DNA from: Thermoanaerobaculia bacterium | GTDB lineage: Bacteria > Acidobacteriota > Thermoanaerobaculia > Multivoradales > UBA5704 | Reading direction: 5' to 3' | Length of the DNA stretch: 16,598 nt | Assembly: GCA_030150965.1 (NCBI GenBank) | Contig: JASLEW010000625.1 | Location: 1-16,598 of the forward strand | Shown: one piece after another, positions 1-6,620 of the stretch | How the letters are laid out: each line of letters opens with the position of its first letter | Numbering within the stretch: the stretch's first letter is position 1 | Translations under genes and position numbers: made by a program | The notes under the pieces: generated by a model | What the model was told of the DNA's origin: nothing | Databases searched by the model: none | What the model saw: only the letters and a program-made list of their open reading frames with translations

Positions 1-140
1 TGCCGCGCGGCGCCCGCCTGGCGCGGCCGCCGCCTGGGGCCCGTGGGGAATCGTCCTACGCGCGGCCGGCGGGCCGCCGCACGCGCCCTCGAGCGGTGCG
101 CCGCTACAGCCGTCCGCGGCGCGCGGCCAAGCTTCCTTCA

Positions 141-179
141 CGCCCCTGATGCAACGATCTCCCAACCTTTTCAGGGGCG
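141..179. repeat. 9-bp inverted repeat just upstream of the thioredoxin gene
   Basis: CGCCCCTGA (141-149) is perfectly complementary to TCAGGGGCG (171-179), with a 21-base loop. It ends two bases before the GGAGG-rich ribosome binding site (182-189) of the gene at 195. The left arm also holds a TGA that would close a plus-strand frame open from the window start (positions 3-149, a basic Arg/Pro/Ala-rich sequence), possibly the tail of an upstream gene. No T-run follows, so it is not a classical intrinsic terminator. It could be a weak terminator, an mRNA-stability hairpin or an operator. Confidence 0.4.
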
Positions 180-194
180 CTGGAGGAGGCCGTC

Positions 195-731
195 ATGCAT
201 CGCCCAGCGCACCGTCTCAGCCCCGCCGCCATCACCCGCCGCATCGCCGGCACGAGCGCGGCCGCAGCGCTCCTCGCCGGGCTCACCATCCTGGCGCTGT
301 CCGCGCCGGCGCCCTGCTTCGCCGCCCCGGCCCCGGCGCGCCCGGCAGCCGAGGACCGCATCGTGCCGGTGTCCTTCCTCTCTTTCCACTCCAAGGTGCT
401 GGCCGCGGAGATGCCGGTGCTGGTCGATTTTTCGGCGCCGTGGTGCATTCCCTGCAAGGCCATCGAGAGATCCCTGGCAGCGGTGGCGGCAGCCGCCGGC
501 GGGCGGGTGAAGGTGGTGCGGGTCAACGTCAGCTGGAGCCATGGCCTCGCCAAGCGCTACGGCGTCGAGGCGCTGCCCACGCTGCTGGTCTTCGACCACG
601 GAACGGTGGTCGAGCGCGCCACCGGGGCCCTTTCCATCGCCGACATCCGCGACCTGATCGCCGGCAGCGTGCACGTCGCGGTCGACGGCGCGGCGGCAGA
701 AGCGGCAACGGCGATAGCCAATGGAGATTGA
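195..731 (+). CDS. secreted thioredoxin-like protein
   Basis: Thioredoxin-fold protein of 178 residues, probably a thiol-disulfide oxidoreductase acting outside the cytoplasm. The N-terminus has Arg residues followed by an Ala/Leu-rich hydrophobic stretch (about 20-38) and a likely signal-peptidase site near residues 41-44 (CFA/A). The fold core follows: VLVDFSAPWCIPCK at about 75-88 holds the CxxC active site (Cys84, Cys87), and the cis-proline region is VEALPTLLVF (Pro128). This is the usual thioredoxin order, with a short Ala-rich C-terminal tail. The dipeptide between the cysteines is Ile-Pro, not the Gly-Pro of thioredoxin or the Pro-His of DsbA, so the redox role cannot be fixed. The ATG is chosen for the strong GGAGGAGG at 182-189. 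The next gene starts 63 bases downstream but appears to have its own promoter. Confidence 0.88.
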   Translation: MHRPAHRLSPAAITRRIAGTSAAAALLAGLTILALSAPAPCFAAPAPARPAAEDRIVPVSFLSFHSKVLAAEMPVLVDFSAPWCIPCKAIERSLAAVAAAAGGRVKVVRVNVSWSHGLAKRYGVEALPTLLVFDHGTVVERATGALSIADIRDLIAGSVHVAVDGAAAEAATAIANGD

Positions 732-743
732 GACAGGTATAAT
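715..743 (+). promoter_or_regulatory. sigma-70-type promoter for the HD-GYP/NarL pair
   Basis: A perfect -10 box TATAAT lies at 738-743. A 17-base spacer separates it from TAGCCA at 715-720, which matches four of six bases of TTGACA. The -35 box lies inside the last codons of the thioredoxin gene and the start would fall near 750, giving a leader of about 45 bases before the GTG at 795. A full TATAAT is rare by chance in sequence this GC-rich. The transcript would carry the two overlapping regulator genes. Confidence 0.6.
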
Positions 744-794
744 CCAAGCGACCTCTACAAGGAAGTCGAGGCGTAACCGGGCCCGGGAGGCACC

Positions 795-1925
795 GTGCAG
801 CACGCCGCACACATCCTGATCGTCGATGACACCGAGCAGAACCTGGTCATCCTGACCGACCTGGTGCGCTCGCTCGGGCACCAGGTCAAGACCGCCCGCG
901 ATGGTCTCGAGGCGCTTTCCAGGCTCTCTCCCGAGATCGACCTGCTGCTGCTCGACGTGATGATGCCAGGCCTCGACGGCTACGCGGTGACGCGCCGCCT
1001 GCGCTCCGACCCGCGGTGGCAGGACCTGCCCGTCATCATGGTGACGGTGCTCGACAATCACCACGACCGGCTGCTGGCGGTCGAGGCGGGCGCCAACGAC
1101 TTCGTCGGCAAGCCGGTGGACCCGACGGAGCTGCGCCTGCGTATCGACTCGCAGCTGCGCCTCAAGGAGGCGCGCGACGTGCTGAAGCGCTCGCACCACG
1201 AGCTCGAGGACCTGGTGGCCAAACGCACGGCCGAGGTGCGCCAGGCGCTGCTCGACACGTTGGAGGAGAAGCGCCATACCTACGACGCCCACGTCGATTC
1301 CATCCACCGGCTGGTCCTCGCCGCCGAGTTCAAGGACCTGGGCACCGCCCAGCACATCAAGCGGCTGAGCCGCTACAGCCGCATCCTCGCGGACGCCCTG
1401 GCGCTCGCGCCCGGCGACGCCGAGGTGCTGAGCCACGCGGTGACCATGCACGACGTCGGCAAGATCGGCATTCCCGACGCCATCCTCGTCAAGCGCGGCA
1501 AGCTGTCCGCCGAGGAGCGCCGCATCATGGAGACCCACACCCTGATCGGCGCCCGCATCCTCGAGGGCTCCCCCTCCGAGCTGATCAGGGCCGGGCGGAT
1601 CGTCACGCTCAGCCATCACGAGCGCTGGGACGGCAGCGGCTATCCGCGCGGCCTCGCCGGCGAGGAGATCCCCCTGTGGGGGCGCATCTGCGCCGTGATC
1701 GACGTCTTCGACGCGCTCACCACCCGGCGGCCCTATCGCGGGCCCTTGCCGATCGCGCGGGCCCTGGCGCTGCTCGCCGAGGAGCGCGGGCGCCATTTCG
1801 ACCCCACGTTGATCGATCACTTCCTGGCGCGGAGGGACGCCGTCCTGGCCATGCATGGAGAGCTGCGGAAAATGGAGCGCCACGCCGCCGCTGCCGGCGC
1901 ATCTCCCGTCGAGAGCCCCTCATGA
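795..1925 (+). CDS. response regulator with HD-GYP domain (probable c-di-GMP phosphodiesterase)
   Basis: A 376-residue cytoplasmic response regulator of the RpfG type. The receiver domain (about 5-122) has the acidic pair Asp11/Asp12, phospho-acceptor Asp54 in LLLLDVMMPG, Thr84 and Lys106 in FVGKPVDP. A helical, probably coiled-coil linker covers about 124-165. The HD-GYP domain follows: HDVGKIGIPD at 219-228 supplies the metal-binding His-Asp, and HHERWDGSGYP at 274-284 carries the GYP signature, with DVFDALTTRRPY after it. All the hallmark residues are present, so hydrolysis of cyclic di-GMP is likely. The start is GTG at 795 with GGAGG four bases upstream. The stop overlaps the next gene's ATG (ATGA at 1922-1925), so the two are translationally coupled. 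No sensor kinase is adjacent. Confidence 0.93.
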   Translation: MQHAAHILIVDDTEQNLVILTDLVRSLGHQVKTARDGLEALSRLSPEIDLLLLDVMMPGLDGYAVTRRLRSDPRWQDLPVIMVTVLDNHHDRLLAVEAGANDFVGKPVDPTELRLRIDSQLRLKEARDVLKRSHHELEDLVAKRTAEVRQALLDTLEEKRHTYDAHVDSIHRLVLAAEFKDLGTAQHIKRLSRYSRILADALALAPGDAEVLSHAVTMHDVGKIGIPDAILVKRGKLSAEERRIMETHTLIGARILEGSPSELIRAGRIVTLSHHERWDGSGYPRGLAGEEIPLWGRICAVIDVFDALTTRRPYRGPLPIARALALLAEERGRHFDPTLIDHFLARRDAVLAMHGELRKMERHAAAAGASPVESPS

Positions 1926-2554
1926 TCCGGATCCTGATCGCCGACGACCATCCGGTGGTGCGCAGCGGCCTGCGCGCCATCCTGGAGGGCGACCCGCGGA
2001 TCCAGGTGGTGAGCGAGGCCGCGACCGGCGAGGAGGCGATCGACCGCACGCGGACCAGCCGCCCGCAGGTCGTCCTGCTCGACGTCGCCATGCCCGGCCG
2101 CGGCGGCATCGAGACCGCGCAGGAGATCAAGCGCCTGCACCCGGCGGTCCGGGTGCTCATGATCACCATGCACCCGGAGGACCACTTCGCGGTGCGCTGC
2201 CTGCGCGAGGGCGCCGACGGCTACATCACCAAGGATGCGGCGCCCGAGCTGCTGCTGCAGGCGGTGCACAAGCTGGCCACCGGCGGCAAGTACATCAGCC
2301 CGGGGCTCGCCGAGCGCCTGGCCCTCTACCTGGACGCGCGCGGCAGCCGCCCCCCGCACGAGCTGCTCTCCAGCCGCGAGTTCGAGATCATGCTGCGCAT
2401 TGCCGCCGGCAAGCGCCCCAGCGACATCGCGAGCGAGCTGCACCTGAGCGTCAAGACGGTGAGCACCTACCGCACGCGCGTCCTGCAGAAGATGAACTTC
2501 CGCACCAACGCCGACATCATGCGCTACGCGTTCGAGACCAAGCTCGAACGGTAG
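1922..2554 (+). CDS. NarL/FixJ-family response regulator (LuxR-type DNA-binding)
   Basis: A 210-residue two-component transcription regulator. The N-terminal receiver (1-120) shows Asp8/Asp9, phospho-acceptor Asp54 in VVLLDVAMPG, Thr82 and Lys104 in YITKDA. The C-terminal LuxR-type helix-turn-helix (about 148-205) has LLSSREFEIM, GKRPSDIASELHLSVKTVSTYRTRVLQKM and a final helix NADIMRYA. Size and layout are standard for the NarL family. The ATG at 1922 overlaps the previous stop by four bases. The same frame stays open far upstream, but that part is a shadow of the HD-GYP gene and the receiver begins exactly at this ATG. It is likely co-expressed with the HD-GYP protein. The cognate kinase and target genes cannot be told from the sequence. 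Confidence 0.93.
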   Translation: MIRILIADDHPVVRSGLRAILEGDPRIQVVSEAATGEEAIDRTRTSRPQVVLLDVAMPGRGGIETAQEIKRLHPAVRVLMITMHPEDHFAVRCLREGADGYITKDAAPELLLQAVHKLATGGKYISPGLAERLALYLDARGSRPPHELLSSREFEIMLRIAAGKRPSDIASELHLSVKTVSTYRTRVLQKMNFRTNADIMRYAFETKLER

Positions 2555-2563
2555 GCCGGCGGG

Positions 2564-2596
2564 CCGGCGGACCGGCGGTCAGCCCCCGTCCGCCGG
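2564..2596. repeat. inverted repeat between two convergent regulator genes
   Basis: CCGGCGGA (2564-2571) pairs perfectly with TCCGCCGG (2589-2596), with a 17-base loop. It covers the short gap between the NarL-type stop (2554) and the convergent CheY-like stop (2579), extending into the latter's last codons. It might act as a bidirectional stop for transcription, but there is no T-run on either side and GGC-rich sequence pairs easily by chance. Confidence 0.25.
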
Positions 2597-2962
2597 GGCG
2601 CCGCGGCCGAGCAGCCAGGCGATGTCGGCGGCGAACGTGCGGGTGTCGATCGGCTTGGTGAAGAACTCGTTGCAGCCGGAGGCGGCAGCCTCCTCCCGGG
2701 TGGCGCTGTTGGTGGCGGCGCTCAGCATGGCGATCGGGATGCGCCGGGTCGCGGGGTCGCGCCGCAGCTCCCTCGCGACCTCGAACCCGCTCCGGTCGGG
2801 AAGCGACGCATCCAGCAGGATCAGGGTCGGCCGGCGGGCGTGCGCCATCTCCAGCGCCGCCATCGCCGTCGCGGCGTGGCGGACCGTGTAGCCCTCCGCG
2901 GTGAGCAGGGCCCGCAGCAGCTGGAACTGCAGCTGGTCATCTTCGACGATCAGGATCTCCAT
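2579..2962 (-). CDS. single-domain CheY-like response regulator
   Basis: A 127-residue stand-alone receiver domain with no output domain. MEILIVEDDQ supplies the acidic residues Glu7, Asp8 and Asp9. The phospho-acceptor is Asp51 in LILLDASLPD, the switch residue is Ser81 in AMLSAAT, and Lys103 lies in FFTKPID. All receiver catalytic positions are kept. The start at 2962 is chosen because GGGAGGGGG lies just upstream and the receiver fold begins there; an in-frame extension up to 3076 adds only unrelated basic sequence. It is convergent with the NarL-type gene and divergent from the peptidase gene at 3152. Such proteins usually relay phosphate or bind a partner protein; the partner is unknown here. 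Confidence 0.88.
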   Translation of the reverse strand: MEILIVEDDQLQFQLLRALLTAEGYTVRHAATAMAALEMAHARRPTLILLDASLPDRSGFEVARELRRDPATRRIPIAMLSAATNSATREEAAASGCNEFFTKPIDTRTFAADIAWLLGRGAPADGG

Positions 2963-2978
2963 GGTTTCCCCCTCCCGC

Positions 2979-3001
2979 CTTGTAGGAAAAAACCTCACAA
3001 G
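2979..3001 (-). promoter_or_regulatory. hairpin with T6 loop in the leader of the CheY-like gene
   Basis: Read on the minus strand, CTTGTGAGG, then TTTTTT, then CCTACAAG forms an eight-pair stem with one bulged G and an all-T loop. It sits directly upstream of the GGGAGGGGG ribosome binding site of the gene starting at 2962. It may influence mRNA stability or translation of this receiver. The T-tract is in the loop and not after the stem, so it is not a terminator in this orientation. Confidence 0.35.
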
Positions 3002-3151
3002 CTGTCGGCGTCTGTGAGCGGCAACCAATCGAGAATTTCCGCTGCCGAAGATGGCGGACGGCCGATGGCTCCGCACGGGTGCCGGTCATAGTCTGGCCAC
3101 AGGCGGTGGACGAAACCTGCTGCGCATATCAGACAGGGAAAGGAGCGGTCG

Positions 3152-4066
3152 ATGATCCTCGAGCTCAACCTCCAACGGACCCCGGGCGCGGCTGCCGGCA
3201 GGCCGCGGCAACGCGTAGCGGCCGGCGGCGAGGCCGGCCGGGGGAGCGGCAGATCCATTGCAGCGCTGGTGCTGCTGGTCCTCGTCTCGACGCGGTGCTT
3301 GACCGCCGTCACGGCGGCCGGCCACGCCAGCGGCACCGAGGCGACGGCGGCAGGAGCCCAGTTCGCGCTGATCGTCAACGGCGACGACTCCTTCACCCAC
3401 AACTACAACGTGCAGATGGCGGTCGACGCGCTGCCGCGGCTCGGCTACTCTCCCGCTCACATCCTGCTGGTGGCCGCCGGCGGCCACCACGGCGAGGATC
3501 CCGGGATCCGGCGCCTGCCGGCAACCGCCGACGGGCTCGCCCAGGCGATGGCCCTGCTGCAGCGCGAGCTGGGGCCGCGGGACGTGCTGCTGGTCTATCT
3601 CACCGGACATGGTGGGCGTGCCTTCGGCCGCGCCTTCCTCAAGCTGGAGAGCGGAACGGTGACGGCGGCGGCGTTCGTGCACCGGCTCTCGCCCCTGCCG
3701 TTTGCGCGGCTGATCCTGATCGCCGACCAGTGCTACTCGGGAGGCTTCCTCGAGGAAGCCGTCCGCCTCGGACGCGATGTCGTGGGCGTGGCGAGCGCTG
3801 ACAGTCATCACGAAGTCCGGTGCGAGCCCTTCATCCGGCCTCTCTGGTTGGCCGCCGCGAGCGCCCCGTCTGCCGCCGGAGGCGCCGTGTCGGTCGAGGA
3901 GGCATACCGCGCCGGCGCCGACAGCCTCGCGCGCGGGCTCGCCCATGAAGAGGTCGACGTCCGGGCGCAGTACGTCGCCACCGGACGGTGTCAGGGCCAT
4001 CCAAACCTGTTCGGCTTCGGTCAGCCATCACAGCCGGGCACGGACCAGAGCGCCGGGACGCGGTGA
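3152..4066 (+). CDS. exported caspase/legumain-like cysteine peptidase (clan CD)
   Basis: A 304-residue protein. It has a long basic N-terminus, a hydrophobic segment at about 35-55 (signal peptide or membrane anchor) and a caspase-like domain from about 70. The first strand is FALIVNGDDSF (71-81). The catalytic His is His153 in LLVYLTGHGG and the catalytic Cys is Cys194 in LILIADQCYSGG, each after a hydrophobic strand, as in clan CD families C13 and C14. VVGVASADSHHE follows where these families read ASA-x-x-x-E, and VSVEEAYRAG (247-256) recalls a C-terminal motif common in bacterial caspase-like proteins. AAAGGAG at about 3139-3145 supports the ATG. The target is unknown, and C13 or C14 cannot be chosen by eye. 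The unusually long n-region (about 33 residues) leaves the exact export mode open. The next gene follows on the same strand after 94 bases. Confidence 0.75.
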   Translation: MILELNLQRTPGAAAGRPRQRVAAGGEAGRGSGRSIAALVLLVLVSTRCLTAVTAAGHASGTEATAAGAQFALIVNGDDSFTHNYNVQMAVDALPRLGYSPAHILLVAAGGHHGEDPGIRRLPATADGLAQAMALLQRELGPRDVLLVYLTGHGGRAFGRAFLKLESGTVTAAAFVHRLSPLPFARLILIADQCYSGGFLEEAVRLGRDVVGVASADSHHEVRCEPFIRPLWLAAASAPSAAGGAVSVEEAYRAGADSLARGLAHEEVDVRAQYVATGRCQGHPNLFGFGQPSQPGTDQSAGTR

Positions 4067-4073
4067 CGTCCCG
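4054..4073 (+). repeat. hairpin overlapping the stop codon of the peptidase gene
   Basis: CGGGACG (4054-4060) and CGTCCCG (4067-4073) form a seven-pair stem. The TGA stop of the peptidase gene (4064-4066) lies in the six-base loop. A TTTT run appears only about 20 bases later, so terminator activity is doubtful. It may protect the mRNA 3' end. Confidence 0.3.
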
Positions 4074-4087
4074 CCATGGAGCCGCGC

Positions 4088-4115
4088 TTGCTTTTCCAAG
4101 TATAGAGGATTAACG
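4088..4115 (+). promoter_or_regulatory. possible promoter in an AT-rich island before the kinase-like gene
   Basis: Between the peptidase and the kinase-like gene the base composition drops sharply. TTGCTT at 4088-4093 could be a -35 box, and a weak -10 such as TTAACG at 4110-4115 follows at a 16-base spacing. The -10 match is poor, so this is a low-confidence reading supported mainly by the local AT-richness upstream of a gene. Confidence 0.25.
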
Positions 4116-4160
4116 TTCTCGTAAAGAAGCCGGCGTGCCAAGGACCGGTGCCCAGGATCG

Positions 4161-5453
4161 GTGCATGACATGGCGGAAAGAGACCCCCCGGACGGCAGGC
4201 CTGTGCCGGCCCGGTCGGTTGAAGCGGCGGAGCTCGAGCGGCGTCTGCTGTGGGCCGAGCGGATGGAGTGCCTGGCGGCGCTCGCCGCCGGCCTCACGCA
4301 TTCGCTCTGCAACCTGCTCGCCTCGACCCTGATGTCGGTCGAGCTGGTGCTGCGCAGCAGCCCGGACGGCGTGGAGCGGCAGCTGCTCACCTCGCTCCAG
4401 ACCATGACCCGGGAGGGCCTGGAGATGGTGCGTCAGCTGCTCGGGATCGCTCGCGGCGTGGACGGCGAGGCGATCGTGTTCCAGCCCCAGCATCTGCTGG
4501 TGGAGCTGCAGCGATTGCTCAATGCTTTCATGCCGTCGGTTCCTGTCGTCACCGACTACCCGCAGGACCTCTGGCCGCTCTCGGGAGACCCGCACCGCTT
4601 CGTTCAGCTGGCGCTGGCGCTCTGTCTCGAAGCCAGGCGCCACCTCAGTCCCGGAGCAGCCCTGGTCCTCTCCGCCGCCAACGTCGCCGGCACCTCCGGC
4701 GCCCGGCCCGCCGCCTCCGGCGAGGAGGGGGAGCCACGGGAGGGCGCCGCCGCCCGCGTCGCGCTGCAGGTGGAGGTGCGGCAGGCCAGACCCTCGTCTC
4801 ACCCCGGCGCGCCGGCAGCCGGCAGGCGGCCCGGAGAGGCCGCGGCCACGCCCGTGCAGCTCGGCCGGCCGGCCGGGCTCTGGCTCGTCGAGCGTCCGTC
4901 CTCCCCGGCCGCCGCGCTGGCCATCACCGCCGGCGGCACCTACCAGGAGCTGGCGCCGGAGGAAGGCGGGGGCGCACGCGTGCTGCTGCCGGCAGCCAGC
5001 CCCCGGACGGGCCCCGCAGCACCCGTCGGGGAGCCGCCGCCGGGCAACGGGGCCGGCGTCCTGGTCTGCGAGGAGGAGCCGATGCTGGCGCAGGCGCTCT
5101 GCGAGGTGCTTGCCGCCCACGGCTACCGGGCCGAGGCCGCGCCGCTCCAGGTGCGGCCGCAGGGCGGCAAGAAAAGGCCGCGGACCGGCGACCGCGGCCA
5201 AGAGCGCATCGTCCTCGCCACCGCCAGCCTCGACGATGGCGGCCGCTGGCGGCTGGCATCCTCAGCCCCGCGGCTTCGCCGCGGCGCGGGCGCCGCGCCG
5301 TCCATCGTGCTGATGATCGATGCGGAGACCGCCGAGCGCCAGGACCGTGAGAAGCCGGGCCGGCGCCGCGGCCCGGCGCCGGTGGCCATCCTGCGCAAGC
5401 CCTTCACCGCCCGCGAGCTGCTCTTCGCCCTCGCCGCGGCCAGGGCCCGCTAG
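4161..5453 (+). CDS. degenerate hybrid histidine kinase-like protein (probable pseudo-kinase)
   Basis: A 430-residue protein laid out like a soluble hybrid kinase: a helical dimerisation region, an ATPase-like region and a C-terminal receiver-like region. GLTHSLCNLL (44-53) resembles the H-box with His47. GDPHRFVQLALALCLEARRHL (142-162) aligns with the usual GDPxRxxQ...NLxxNAxxAM block, but the two Asn positions are Ala153 and Glu157. No DxGxG loop is visible, and a Pro/Ala/Gly-rich stretch (about 178-232) sits where it should be. The receiver keeps an acidic cluster (Glu304-306) and Lys413 in LRKPF, but the phospho-Asp position reads Thr354. ATP binding and phosphotransfer are therefore doubtful, and a scaffold or sensor role is inferred. 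The start is GTG at 4161 or ATG at 4170, with AGGA at 4154-4157. Confidence 0.72.
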   Translation: MHDMAERDPPDGRPVPARSVEAAELERRLLWAERMECLAALAAGLTHSLCNLLASTLMSVELVLRSSPDGVERQLLTSLQTMTREGLEMVRQLLGIARGVDGEAIVFQPQHLLVELQRLLNAFMPSVPVVTDYPQDLWPLSGDPHRFVQLALALCLEARRHLSPGAALVLSAANVAGTSGARPAASGEEGEPREGAAARVALQVEVRQARPSSHPGAPAAGRRPGEAAATPVQLGRPAGLWLVERPSSPAAALAITAGGTYQELAPEEGGGARVLLPAASPRTGPAAPVGEPPPGNGAGVLVCEEEPMLAQALCEVLAAHGYRAEAAPLQVRPQGGKKRPRTGDRGQERIVLATASLDDGGRWRLASSAPRLRRGAGAAPSIVLMIDAETAERQDREKPGRRRGPAPVAILRKPFTARELLFALAAARAR

Positions 5454-5483
5454 CCGTCGTCGTCCTGGGCGCTGGCCGGGGGC

Positions 5484-6224
5484 TCACCTGACGCCCGGTC
5501 GGTCTCGGCCACTCTTCAGCCGCTCCAGCTCCTCATCGATCCATTCTCGCCTGCGGTGCCCCCCGCGTCCGGTGACCATCAACTCAAAGAGCTTGCCAGG
5601 CACATCGGCAGCTTCCGGTGCTGGTTTCTTCGCGGCTTCTCTCGCGGCAAGGAGCTGCTCTTCCGCTGCTCTTTCGTGGTGCAAGACACGATAAACCCGT
5701 GCCAAGGATAGGCGCGTCGCGCTCCAATCAGGCTCCAAGCGCACTGCCTCACAGAGGTCGGGAATCACCGCTTCGGTTGGGTTGCGATTCCACACAGCCA
5801 TGGCCCGCAGGAAATGCGCCCCAGTCCGGACCTCGGGTGAGATCGAGCGGCCGAGCAGGGTGCTGCAGATCTGGACGGCTTCGGCGAGCGCCCCGTCGTC
5901 CATCATCTCGTAGATAAGGCAATGCGAGATCCAAAGCTGGGCGAGGTCATGGCATGGGCTGGACGGCCGGATGCCCCGCAGCAGCTCGACGGCCCGGAAC
6001 CCGTCGTGGCCGGGCTCGAGATTCAACAGCGCCAGCTCAAACTGATCTTCGTCATTCGCGCTCCCCTCCGCGATCCGCTGCTCCAGGATCCCCATCCTGG
6101 CCGCCTCGGCGTCAGTAGCGTGACCCGACTTCATTTGGGCACCAGCGCCGGTCCAGTTCCATGCCACCCCCCTCTCCCTTGCAGATGCTTCTGGCGTCGG
6201 GGCCTCCTGGAGATTCAGGATCAC
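5484..6224 (-). CDS. TPR-like helical repeat protein of unknown function
   Basis: Up to 246 residues with no catalytic motif that I recognise. The middle and C-terminal parts are paired helices with a tetratricopeptide pattern, clearest at about 137-205, where AMAVWNRNPTEAV, AVRLEPDWSATRLSLARVY and ERAAEEQLLAAREA give the expected Ala/Leu/Tyr spacing. This suggests a protein-interaction scaffold in the cytoplasm; no signal peptide is seen. The longest start is GTG at 6224, but GTG at 6167 has a much better ribosome binding site (AAGGGAGAGGGGG immediately upstream) and would give 227 residues. The gene lies 33 bases after the 120-residue gene and is probably in one operon with it. Its GC content (58% in a hand-counted 60-base row) is below that of the neighbours, which suggests different ancestry. 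Confidence 0.68.
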   Translation of the reverse strand: MILNLQEAPTPEASARERGVAWNWTGAGAQMKSGHATDAEAARMGILEQRIAEGSANDEDQFELALLNLEPGHDGFRAVELLRGIRPSSPCHDLAQLWISHCLIYEMMDDGALAEAVQICSTLLGRSISPEVRTGAHFLRAMAVWNRNPTEAVIPDLCEAVRLEPDWSATRLSLARVYRVLHHERAAEEQLLAAREAAKKPAPEAADVPGKLFELMVTGRGGHRRREWIDEELERLKSGRDRPGVR

Positions 6225-6257
6225 ACCCTCGGCGGAGGATAGCTCGCGCAGCGCCCC

Positions 6258-6620
6258 TCATGAGCTCCTCTTGATTCCAAACATCCTGGCCAAGACCTGA
6301 GGCAACCTCTCTCGGCGCCTGGGAGGCTCCTTGCCCTCAAGGGCGGCGCCCAGGTCCGCGAAGAATTGCGCCAGCAGGATCTCGGTGGTCTTGTAGTCGG
6401 GCCATTCATAGATGTACCACTGGCCGTTGAAGGAGAGGCCCAGGGCATCCGGATAAACGAGAATCTCTAGGATATTCCCCAATCGACTTAAACGCCGGAT
6501 GAAGAATCTCCAACCCCGGCTCTCGCGCGCCTCCCAGGGCTCAGGCGGCGAGACGGCCGCCAGGACTCCATCGACCTCTCGCAGAGCTGCCTGCTGGAAC
6601 TCATTGGCCTTGCCATCCAT
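6258..6620 (-). CDS. hypothetical protein, 120 residues
   Basis: I do not recognise this family. It is a small, soluble, mixed alpha/beta-looking protein without a signal peptide or membrane segment. The N-terminal half is helical (NEFQQAALREVDGVLAAV). A strand-rich middle follows, with ILEILVYPDALGLSFNGQWYIYEW at about 50-73, then the helix TEILLAQFFADLGAALEG and a basic tail. The aromatic cluster WYIYEW is distinctive. The ATG at 6620 has only a weak AAGAGA upstream. It is followed after 33 bases by the TPR-like gene on the same strand, and preceded (on its strand) by an apparently broken coding fragment that ends at 6648. Size and position would fit an immunity protein in a toxin cassette, but nothing in the sequence proves it. 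Its codons are less GC-rich than those of the genes around the patch. Confidence 0.6.
   Translation of the reverse strand: MDGKANEFQQAALREVDGVLAAVSPPEPWEARESRGWRFFIRRLSRLGNILEILVYPDALGLSFNGQWYIYEWPDYKTTEILLAQFFADLGAALEGKEPPRRRERLPQVLARMFGIKRSS

Noticed and set aside
3..149. Possible C-terminal end of an upstream plus-strand gene
   Set aside because: The frame is open to the window edge and closes at 149, but the sequence is only basic Arg/Pro/Ala-rich and no domain is visible, so it is not listed as a gene.
171..1883. Long minus-strand open frame (about 570 codons) opposite the thioredoxin and HD-GYP genes
   Set aside because: It has no domain pattern, is rich in Arg/Gly/Ala/His/Gln as expected for antisense of GC-rich genes, and lies opposite two genes with clear motifs.
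1016..1921. N-terminal extension of the NarL-type regulator
   Set aside because: The frame is open but encodes Arg/Pro/Gly-rich shadow of the HD-GYP gene. The receiver domain starts exactly at the ATG at 1922.
4138..4164. Imperfect direct repeat (AAGGACCGGTGC and CAGGATCGGTGC) before the kinase-like gene
   Set aside because: Only two imperfect copies, which overlap the ribosome binding region; chance is likely.
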